Shown piece after piece: positions 35,207-42,760 of a stretch of DNA of 64,000 nt; positions within the stretch are counted from its first letter, which is position 1; every line of letters begins with the position of its first letter. Below the pieces are notes generated by a model. It saw only the letters and a program-made list of their open reading frames with translations. It was not told the DNA's origin and ran no database searches. The stretch spans positions 46,238-110,237 of the forward strand of contig JAULAW010000001.1 in NCBI GenBank assembly GCA_032654645.1, written 5' to 3'. The stretch comes from CAITJF01 sp032654645. GTDB lineage: Bacteria; Pseudomonadota; Gammaproteobacteria; Burkholderiales; Gallionellaceae. The translations under genes were made by a program, and so were the position numbers.

Positions 35207-35392
35207 ATGAATAAAGAGCCTTTTCATCATTACCTTCAGAAGATACTTATTAAATCTTTTCTTAGGTCAGGGCCATTTTTGGGATTTTTCCTTTTAATTT
35301 TTGTTATTAATTTCATATTACTATTGCTTGGACATGGAGACTGGGTTCCCGACAAATTCCATTGGCTAGAAAAATTGATTTTTTGGAGGTAG
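35207..35392 (+). CDS. Small membrane protein, candidate immunity A
   Basis: A 61-residue protein starting one base after the stop of toxin A, so translation is probably by re-initiation. It has a basic N-terminus, one long hydrophobic helix (FLGFFLLIFVINFILLLLG) and an aromatic C-terminus. The position and the pairing with a hydrophobic toxin tip match immunity proteins of pore-forming or membrane toxins. I recognise no family. Confidence 0.6.
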   Translation: MNKEPFHHYLQKILIKSFLRSGPFLGFFLLIFVINFILLLLGHGDWVPDKFHWLEKLIFWR

Positions 35393-35400
35393 CTTATAAA

Positions 35401-35640
35401 GCGGGCGGATGGTTCGGCAACTTTGAAACCAGCGCCAAACCGCTGTACTGGTTCGGCATCCCCAGAAACGTATCCTTCCCAGGCTTGATCATGGACATCG
35501 ACCGGTATGCCAGCATCGTCGTGGCGAAAGACAACAGCCCGACGGTGAGCTATGTCAAACAGAGCGGTATGCGGTTGTCGGCGTATGAGCATCTGATCCC
35601 GGAAAAACTGTTCACCGACCCGCTCGACCCGGAATCGATG
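35401..35640 (+). pseudogene. Orphan fragment of the toxin carrier (middle region)
   Basis: About 80 codons matching the conserved FETSAKPLYWFGIPRNVSFP through LSAYEHLIPEKLFTDPLDP region of the array proteins, without flanking parts. It ends at a duplicated 16-mer GGAATCGATGGGGTCG (35631 and 35648), after which the coiled-coil part of toxin B begins. It is a scar of recombination between copies. Confidence 0.7.
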
Positions 35641-35654
35641 GGGTCGCGGAATCG

Positions 35655-38348
35655 ATGGGGTCGTACTCGATTGATCTTGAAATCCTCGCCCGCCACGAAG
35701 CCGCCCGCACCGAATTCAAGGCCAAACAAGCCGAACTCAAACTCAGATTGCAGGCCATCACCGATGCCGATACCGCAGGGGACAGGGCGCTGCGCAGCAC
35801 CAAAGTGCAGGAACTGGACACCTTCATGAAAGCCAACCAGCACCACACCGCGCCCGTGCCTACCGACCCCAACAAACTCCCGTTCAGCGTCCCGGACGGC
35901 AAGATACGCGCCCCGATCGAAACCGAAGCGCAATTCCACACCAGCCTGTTCAAACCCAAGCCCATCCACCTGGCCGGCCCCATCCCCAACGGCTTCACCC
36001 TGCCTGCGACCACGCTACCGGTAATGCCCACAGCGGCTGACCTGGCCGCCAGCGAAGACATCGTGATCACCCCGGCCATCCGGGCGCAAGCCGCCGCCCT
36101 CAACCACAACCCGGTGCAAATCTACAACTGGGTCAGAAACACCATCGAGTTCCTGCCCACCTACGGCTCTATTCAAGGTGCGGACATGACCCTGCAAACC
36201 AGGAAGGGAAACAGCTTCGACACCGCCAGCCTGCTGATCGGCCTGCTCAGGGCCTCCAACATCCCCGCCCGCTATGTTTACGGCACCATCCAGGTTCCCG
36301 CCGACCAGGCGATGAACTGGGTGGGCGGCGTGAGCAAACCCGAAGCTGCCCAGCAACTCCTGGGGCAGGGCGGCATCCCCAACATCGGCATCATCAGCGG
36401 CGGTGTCATCAAATATATCAAGCTCGAACACGTCTGGGTCGAAGCCTACGTGGACTACGTTCCCAGTCGCGGCGCGGTCAACCGCACTCCCGACACCTGG
36501 GTACCCATGGATGCCAGCTACAAGCAATACACCTATACCCAGGGCATGGACATCAAAGGCCAAGTCCCCCTTGATGCCCAGGCCTTAGTCACGCAAGCGC
36601 AAACGGGTGCCACCCTCGACCCATCAGGCTGGGTGCAGAACGTCAACGGCACGGCGATACAAAGCGCACTGTCCACTTACCAGACCCAGGTGCAGACCTA
36701 CATCAACACCACCCAACCCAACGCCACGGTAGGGGATGTGCTGGGCAGCAAAACCATCCTCGCCAACACCAGCTCCATCCTCGCAGGCAGCTTGCCCTAC
36801 ACCACCATCGCCACGGGTGGCAAATTTACCGCATTACCGCTGCAAGTGCGCCACCAGTTCCAATACAACCTGTATGCCAGTGCCATGGATCGGGCGACGG
36901 ACACGCCCGTCATCACCCTCAAGCAGAGCCTGCCCAACCTCGCGGGTAAAAAGATCACCCTGTCATTCGTTCCGGCCACCCCCGCCGATGCCAGCCTGAT
37001 TGCCAGCTATTTGCCCAAGGCACATGCGGATGGCACACCCATCCTGCCCAGCGAACTGCCCACCAGCCTGCCGGGTTATTTGATTCATCTCACCGCCGAA
37101 TTCAGGGTCGATGGACAACTGGTTGCCAGTGGTGGCAACTTCACCATGGGGCAGGAGTTGGTTGCCAGCGCGGGCGTGTTCGATCCGGTCAACGGCTGGA
37201 GTTTCGGCCAGGACAACCAACCGATTGCGGGGGAATATATTGCCACCCACCTCGACTTGCAAGGCGTAAGTGCTGTCCAGCTTCAATCGCTCAAGGACAA
37301 ACTGGCGGCTACCCAAACCAAGTTAGCAACCAACCAGACAACGGGGTTGACCAAAGAAGACCTCTCCGGCGACATCCTGTACAGCGCGGTGCTGGGCTAC
37401 TTCGCCGCCAACCAAGCCGCCTCGCAAGTCGCCCAGCGCACGGCAGGTATTGTCGAATACCGCAAACCCTCGTTCGGCAACTTCATGGCATCGGCACAGA
37501 CCACCTACTGGTTCGGCATCCCGAGGAGCGTCGGCTTCCCCGGCCTGATGATGGACATCGACCGCTATGCTTCCATCATTGTGGACAAGAGCAACAACGC
37601 TACCGCCGCCATCGCCTACAACCGGCAAAGCGGGATGCGACTGTCGGCTTACGAACACCTGATCCCGGAGAAGATGTTTACCGACCCGCTCGATCCCAAC
37701 CGTCCGCAAGGCGTGAGTGCGGTCAAGGCACTGGGATTGGCGGCCAGCCAAGGGCAGAAGATTTACACATTGAACGCGGCAAACCAAACCAGTCACGCCA
37801 TATTACTGGCGCAGGTCACTATTGATGCCAACGCCAGAGCCGAGATACAGAATGCTTTGGCGGCGGGCAAGGAGGTGACGGTGCATCAGTCACCAATCAC
37901 GCAGAGCGGCTGGACGGGCAGCGGTTATATCATCTCCGATCCGGTAACGGGGTCGGGGGCGTATAAGATCAGTGGCGGGGCGAATGGGGGGGCGTTGGTC
38001 GGTGCTTTTGTTTTTGGTGTTTTAGGGATTGTCGGTATTTTGTCTTTCGGCTTAGCAGGTGTCTTATTTTGGGGGTGGATGATAGGCTTGATGGCAGTTG
38101 TTATAGCCAATTCAGATTTAACTATCGATCCGGGTATTGCCGCCGCAGTAAACTTAATTGGAAGAAGTATTCTTTTAGCTGTATTCATGACTGATGCAGC
38201 TTTAATTGGTGTACTTGCTGCCGTTATAATGGCGGAAGTCTGGCTTATTAATGTGCTGCTTTCTGATGTTCGAACAGGCAGAACTAATGGCCGCTACCTT
38301 GCCGCAGTAACACCCAGATCGGTGTTATTGACAGAGGTGGCGTTATGA
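35655..38348 (+). CDS. Orphan toxin cassette B
   Basis: An 897-residue frame starting MGSYSIDLEILARHEAARTE, which joins the family inside the coiled coil (equivalent to about residue 118 of A). There is no signal peptide. The pseudo-transglutaminase core is complete with GNSFDTASL (Ser instead of Cys), EHVWVEAY and VPMDASYKQY. The middle has the alternative version FMASAQTTYWFGIPRSVGFP, shared with cassette D. After GAYKISGGANGG comes a unique hydrophobic tip of about 118 residues (LVGAFVFGVLGIVGILSFGL...). The stop overlaps the ATG of a 41-residue membrane protein. Without a signal peptide it is unlikely to be exported; it probably serves as a donor for recombination. Confidence 0.65.
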   Translation: MGSYSIDLEILARHEAARTEFKAKQAELKLRLQAITDADTAGDRALRSTKVQELDTFMKANQHHTAPVPTDPNKLPFSVPDGKIRAPIETEAQFHTSLFKPKPIHLAGPIPNGFTLPATTLPVMPTAADLAASEDIVITPAIRAQAAALNHNPVQIYNWVRNTIEFLPTYGSIQGADMTLQTRKGNSFDTASLLIGLLRASNIPARYVYGTIQVPADQAMNWVGGVSKPEAAQQLLGQGGIPNIGIISGGVIKYIKLEHVWVEAYVDYVPSRGAVNRTPDTWVPMDASYKQYTYTQGMDIKGQVPLDAQALVTQAQTGATLDPSGWVQNVNGTAIQSALSTYQTQVQTYINTTQPNATVGDVLGSKTILANTSSILAGSLPYTTIATGGKFTALPLQVRHQFQYNLYASAMDRATDTPVITLKQSLPNLAGKKITLSFVPATPADASLIASYLPKAHADGTPILPSELPTSLPGYLIHLTAEFRVDGQLVASGGNFTMGQELVASAGVFDPVNGWSFGQDNQPIAGEYIATHLDLQGVSAVQLQSLKDKLAATQTKLATNQTTGLTKEDLSGDILYSAVLGYFAANQAASQVAQRTAGIVEYRKPSFGNFMASAQTTYWFGIPRSVGFPGLMMDIDRYASIIVDKSNNATAAIAYNRQSGMRLSAYEHLIPEKMFTDPLDPNRPQGVSAVKALGLAASQGQKIYTLNAANQTSHAILLAQVTIDANARAEIQNALAAGKEVTVHQSPITQSGWTGSGYIISDPVTGSGAYKISGGANGGALVGAFVFGVLGIVGILSFGLAGVLFWGWMIGLMAVVIANSDLTIDPGIAAAVNLIGRSILLAVFMTDAALIGVLAAVIMAEVWLINVLLSDVRTGRTNGRYLAAVTPRSVLLTEVAL

Positions 38349-38470
38349 AATTTAAGCTTACATCGCGTGGCGATAAAGAGCCAGAACGGAGACAGATTAC
38401 TGCAATTGTAGTTGTAGACGCGATCATTATCATTCTGGCAATTTTGTATGTTATCGGGAAGTACGTGTGA
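38345..38470 (+). CDS. Very small membrane protein, candidate immunity B (41 residues)
   Basis: MKFKLTSRGDKEPERRQITA, then a single hydrophobic helix (IVVVDAIIIILAILYVIG) and KYV. Its ATG overlaps the toxin B stop (ATGA) and its stop overlaps the GTG of cassette C (GTGTGA). The basic N-terminus predicts N-in topology. This tight coupling to toxin B is the main support that it is a real gene. Confidence 0.6.
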   Translation: MKFKLTSRGDKEPERRQITAIVVVDAIIIILAILYVIGKYV

Positions 38471-39588
38471 CCCATCCCACCGCCGGGGAATATATTGCGA
38501 CGCACCTAGACTTGCAAGGCGTGAGCGCAACGCAACTGCAAACTCTGAAAGACAAACTGGCGGCTACCCAAACCAAGTTAGCAACCAACCAGACAACCGG
38601 ACTGACCAAAGAAGACCTCTCCGGCGACATCCTGTACAGTGCCGTCCTGAGCTACTTCGCCGCCAACCAGGCCGCCTCGCAGATTGCCCAACGTACGGCG
38701 GGTATCGTCGAATACCGCAAACCCTCGTTCGGCAACTTTGAGACTAGTGCCAAACCGCTGTACTGGTTTGGTATCCCGCGCAACGTATCCTTCCCCGGCC
38801 TGGTGATGGACATCGACCGCTATGCCAACATCGTCGTGGCGAAAGACAACAGCTCAGTGGTGGGCTATGTCAAGCAAGGCGGGATGCGACTGTCGGCTTA
38901 CGAACACCTGATCCCGGAGAAGATGTTTACCGACCCGCTCGATCCCAACCGTCCGCAAGGCGTGAGTGCGGTCAAGGCACTGGGATTGGCGGCCAGCCAA
39001 GGGCAGAAGATTTACACATTGAACGCGGCAAACCAAACCAGTCACGCCATATTACTGGCGCAGGTCACTATTGATGCCAACGCCAGAGCCGAGATACAGA
39101 ATGCTTTGGCGGCGGGCAAGGAGGTGACGGTGCATCAGTCACCAATCACGCAGAGCGGCTGGACGGGCAGCGGTTATATCATCTCCGATCCGGTAACGGG
39201 GTCGGGGGCGTATAAGATTAGCGGTGGGGCGAATGGGGGGATGTTAATTGCTAAGGGTCTTTTAACTGGACTTGGGATAGCGATGTTTTTTGCGGGCCCT
39301 GCCGCTATCGCCGCTGTCGCGCCAATATTGTTGCTGCTACTGACAATTGTAACTATATTTGTCGCAGCGTATTCAGTCATACTTAATGCAATCGATATTC
39401 TTGATACTGGGGGCAAATGTGCAGTGCAGCTAGCCGATCTCTATTTCTGGATATTTATGCCCTTAAACATTATTGCCGGGTTTATCCCGTCATCTGCAGC
39501 TGCACAAAAGTTTGTCTATACATTGATTGGAATAATGTATGGGAGTGATTTAGCGAAAGGAGTTGCTGCTTCAGGGGCATGTAAATGA
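38467..39588 (+). CDS. Orphan toxin cassette C (short)
   Basis: 373 residues starting at GTG (MTHPTAGEYIATHLDLQGVS). It begins after the transglutaminase core, at the point equivalent to PIAGEYIATH in A, and keeps only the late conserved region, the boundary motif and a unique tip of about 115 residues (MLIAKGLLTGLGIAMFFAGP..., a second hydrophobic region, then ...GVAASGACK). DNA from 38881 to about 39226 is virtually identical to 37633-37978 in cassette B, showing recent exchange. As a carrier it is incomplete, so it is a typical orphan tip. Confidence 0.65.
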   Translation: MTHPTAGEYIATHLDLQGVSATQLQTLKDKLAATQTKLATNQTTGLTKEDLSGDILYSAVLSYFAANQAASQIAQRTAGIVEYRKPSFGNFETSAKPLYWFGIPRNVSFPGLVMDIDRYANIVVAKDNSSVVGYVKQGGMRLSAYEHLIPEKMFTDPLDPNRPQGVSAVKALGLAASQGQKIYTLNAANQTSHAILLAQVTIDANARAEIQNALAAGKEVTVHQSPITQSGWTGSGYIISDPVTGSGAYKISGGANGGMLIAKGLLTGLGIAMFFAGPAAIAAVAPILLLLLTIVTIFVAAYSVILNAIDILDTGGKCAVQLADLYFWIFMPLNIIAGFIPSSAAAQKFVYTLIGIMYGSDLAKGVAASGACK

Positions 39589-39866
39589 GCGAATACATGC
39601 GATTTCTTGTCGCCACGATAATTGGCACAGTATTAGGAGTGATTCTTTACCGAACCCTTGTAGATAAAAAATTTCCATTATCATCCTCAATTGGGATTGC
39701 ACTTGGAGGAGCTGGTATAGGTGGTCTTTTTGGAATCATGCTTGTTCCATCAATTTACGACCTTGATAAATCCCCCCTGTTTCTTTGGGGATTTCCTAGC
39801 TTAATTTCGACATTGGCTGCCATAGGAACTCAAAAAAATATGAGTAACTGGACTACTCCACCATGA
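39585..39866 (+). CDS. Membrane protein, candidate immunity C
   Basis: A 93-residue protein, MSEYMRFLVATIIGTVLGVI onwards, with about three hydrophobic helices and a Gly-rich middle (GIALGGAGIGGLFGI). ATG overlaps the toxin C stop. An almost identical copy at 45643 is interrupted by insertion sequences. I recognise no family. Confidence 0.6.
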   Translation: MSEYMRFLVATIIGTVLGVILYRTLVDKKFPLSSSIGIALGGAGIGGLFGIMLVPSIYDLDKSPLFLWGFPSLISTLAAIGTQKNMSNWTTPP

Positions 39867-39886
39867 TAGTGGTATAGCGTTCGAAT

Positions 39887-42274
39887 ATGTGCTGTCCTAT
39901 TCCCGTCCACCTAGCCGGACCGATCCCCAACGGCTTCACCCTGCCCGCCACCACGCTGCCCGTAACGCCCACCGCCGCCGACCTAGCCGCCACGGAAGAC
40001 ATCGTCCTCACCCCGGCGATCCAGGCACAAGCCGCCGCCCTCAACCACAACCCGGTGCAAATCTACAACTGGGTACGCAACAGCATCGAATACCTGCCCA
40101 CCTACGGCTCCATCCAGGGGGCGGACATGACCCTGCAAACCAAACGGGGCAACAGCTTCGACACCGCCAGCCTGCTGATCGGCCTGCTCAGGGCATCCAA
40201 CATCCCGGCGCGTTATGTTTACGGCACCATCCAGGTTCCCGCCGACCAGGCGATGAACTGGGTAGGCGGCGTGAGCAAACCCGAAGCCGCCCAGCAACTC
40301 CTGGGGCAGGGCGGCATCCCCAACATCGGCGTCATCAGCGGCGGCGTGGTCAAGTTCATCAAACTCGAACACGTCTGGGTCGAAGCCTATGTGGATTACG
40401 TCCCATCAAGAGGGGCGGTCAACAAAGTTCCCGACACCTGGGTACCGATGGACGCCAGCTACAAGCAGTACACCTATACCCAGGGCATGGACATCAAGAC
40501 GGCTGTGCCGCTGGATGCGCAGGCACTGGTGACGCAGGCCCAAGCCGGTGCAACGATAGACCCCTCAGGCTGGGTGCAGAACGTCAACGGCACGGCGATA
40601 CAAAGCGCGCTGACCAGCTACCAGACCCAGGTGCAGGACTACATCAACACCACGAAGCCGAATGCCACGGTGGGCGATGTGCTGGGCAGCAAGACCATTG
40701 TTGCGACCAACAGCAGCATTTTGGCAGGGACATTGCCTTACACCAAAATCGCTACCGGTGGAAAGTTCACCGAGTTGCCGCTGCAAGTGCGCCACCAGTT
40801 CCAGTACAGCCTGTATGCCAACGCACTGGACCGGGCGATGGATACTCCGGTGATCACTCTCAAACAAAGCCTGTCCAGTCTGGCAGGCAAAAAGATCACC
40901 TTAAGCTTCGCCCCGGCCACCCCAGCCGATGCCACTCTGATCGCCAGCTACCTGCCCAAGGCACATGCCGATGGCACACCCATCCTGCCCAGCGAACTGC
41001 CCACCAGCCTGCCGGGCTACCTGATCCACCTCACCGCCGAAATGCGCGTGGACGGACAGATCGTTGCGTCGGGTGGCAATTTCACCATGGGGCAGGAGTT
41101 GGTTGCCAGCGCGGGCGTGTACGATCCGGTCAACGGCTGGAGCTTCGGTCAGGACAACCAGCCCATTGCGGGGGAATACATTGCGACTCACGTTGATCTT
41201 CAAGGGGTATCTAGCGCACAACTGCAAACCCTCAAGGACAAACTGACGGCTACCCAGACAAAACTTGCAACAAACCAGACAACGGGGTTGACCAAAGAAG
41301 ACCTCTCCGGCGACATCCTGTACAGCGCGGTGCTGGGCTACTTCGCCGCCAACCAAGCCGCCTCGCAAGTCGCCCAGCGCACGGCAGGTATTGTCGAATA
41401 CCGCAAACCCTCGTTCGGCAACTTCATGGCATCGGCACAGACCACCTACTGGTTCGGCATCCCGAGGAGCGTCGGCTTCCCCGGCCTGATGATGGACATC
41501 GACCGCTATGCTTCCATCATTGTGGACAAGAGCAACAACGCTACCGCCGCCATCGCCTACAACCGGCAAAGCGGGATGCGGCTGTCGGCCTACGAGCACC
41601 TGATCCCGGAAAAACTCTTCACCGATCCGCTCGACCCCAACCGGCCGCAGGGCGTGAGCGCGGTGAAGGCGCTGGCGCTGGCAGCAAGCCAGGGGCAGAG
41701 GATATACACCCTGAATCAGGCGAACCAGGCCAGCCACGCGACCTTGCTGGCGCAGGTCACTATTGACGCAAGCGCCAAACAGGAAATTCAGAACGCGCTG
41801 GCGGCGGGCAAGGAGGTGACGGTTCATCAATCCCCTATCACGCAGAGCGGCTGGACTGGCAGTGGTTATATCATCACCGACCCGCTCACCGGGTCGGGGG
41901 CGTATAAGATCAGTGGCGGGGCGAATGGGGGGATGATTTTTGTAACTTGGCTCTTTTTCATCGCGGTCGGCCTTGCGGCAGCTGCTGTTATTGCTTCGGG
42001 TGCTGTTGTAACAGGTGGCATCGGTTTGGTACTACTTTTTGCGAATATATTTGCACTCATAAAGAGCATCAACCAGTCAACCAATGACCAACAACTAGCG
42101 GATGCTCACGCGTTCGCGACAATTGCGGCAATACTATCTTTAGGCGCACTTACACTCATGCTTGCTGAAGCTGGTCTGCTATTTACCTCTCTCCTTTGGC
42201 TGCCATCAGGTTTAACAACAATATTAAGATGGGCAGAATTTCCTCCAGGATGGTTAAGCTGGTTGGTTAGCTAA
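39887..42274 (+). CDS. Orphan toxin cassette D
   Basis: 795 residues starting MCCPIPVHLAGPIPNGFTLP, entering the family just before the transglutaminase-like core, so the signal peptide and coiled coil are absent. The core has RGNSFDTASL (Ser for Cys), EHVWVEAY and VPMDASYKQY. The middle region carries the FMASAQTTYWFGIPRSVGFP version, identical over hundreds of bases to cassette B. After GAYKISGGANGG there is a unique tip of about 112 residues with three or four hydrophobic segments (MIFVTWLFFIAVGLAAAAVI...). It is followed after 9 bp by a membrane protein gene. Confidence 0.65.
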   Translation: MCCPIPVHLAGPIPNGFTLPATTLPVTPTAADLAATEDIVLTPAIQAQAAALNHNPVQIYNWVRNSIEYLPTYGSIQGADMTLQTKRGNSFDTASLLIGLLRASNIPARYVYGTIQVPADQAMNWVGGVSKPEAAQQLLGQGGIPNIGVISGGVVKFIKLEHVWVEAYVDYVPSRGAVNKVPDTWVPMDASYKQYTYTQGMDIKTAVPLDAQALVTQAQAGATIDPSGWVQNVNGTAIQSALTSYQTQVQDYINTTKPNATVGDVLGSKTIVATNSSILAGTLPYTKIATGGKFTELPLQVRHQFQYSLYANALDRAMDTPVITLKQSLSSLAGKKITLSFAPATPADATLIASYLPKAHADGTPILPSELPTSLPGYLIHLTAEMRVDGQIVASGGNFTMGQELVASAGVYDPVNGWSFGQDNQPIAGEYIATHVDLQGVSSAQLQTLKDKLTATQTKLATNQTTGLTKEDLSGDILYSAVLGYFAANQAASQVAQRTAGIVEYRKPSFGNFMASAQTTYWFGIPRSVGFPGLMMDIDRYASIIVDKSNNATAAIAYNRQSGMRLSAYEHLIPEKLFTDPLDPNRPQGVSAVKALALAASQGQRIYTLNQANQASHATLLAQVTIDASAKQEIQNALAAGKEVTVHQSPITQSGWTGSGYIITDPLTGSGAYKISGGANGGMIFVTWLFFIAVGLAAAAVIASGAVVTGGIGLVLLFANIFALIKSINQSTNDQQLADAHAFATIAAILSLGALTLMLAEAGLLFTSLLWLPSGLTTILRWAEFPPGWLSWLVS

Positions 42275-42283
42275 CTGGGGACA

Positions 42284-42757
42284 ATGTCTATGAATGATAG
42301 AGAATTCTTGACGGAGGTTGGTCCCTGGGGGTTTGCTGTGACAGTTGTTACAATGTTTGGGATTTTCTTTGCACGGCTCGCGACAGATATTGGCCCCCTC
42401 CAGTCTTTCGGTTACACACTAGCTGCATTTGTTTTGGTTCCTTTTTTATGGCTTTCTTCGGGGAGATATTCAGCTTATTGGTTGTTGAGGTCAAAGCGCA
42501 AAGGAATTGTGAGGGGGCTATTCATATGTTTTTGGGGATTCTTTACAGCCAAATTATTTTTTTTGGGCGAATCGAATTCAATTTCGCCTTATGGTATTTC
42601 GCTAGCTATGACATGTGGGCTATTTTCATGTTATGCAGCAAACTGTTCATTCAGACGAGTTGAGGCTGGCGCTATTGAGGAATTTCATGAATATTATCCT
42701 GCGTGGCTGGTACACGTCTTTCTGGTTCTTTCGCTCCTAATTTTTTTTATGGTGTAA
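42284..42757 (+). CDS. Membrane protein, candidate immunity D
   Basis: A 157-residue protein with four or five predicted helices (GFAVTVVTMFGIFFARLA; FGYTLAAFVLVPFLWLS; FICFWGFFTAKLFFLG; HVFLVLSLLIFFMV). It begins 9 bp after toxin D; a second ATG two codons in is also possible. The AT-rich composition matches the toxin D tip and differs from the GC-rich carrier. Cassette E starts 3 bp after its stop. Confidence 0.6.
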   Translation: MSMNDREFLTEVGPWGFAVTVVTMFGIFFARLATDIGPLQSFGYTLAAFVLVPFLWLSSGRYSAYWLLRSKRKGIVRGLFICFWGFFTAKLFFLGESNSISPYGISLAMTCGLFSCYAANCSFRRVEAGAIEEFHEYYPAWLVHVFLVLSLLIFFMV

Positions 42758-42760
42758 GGT

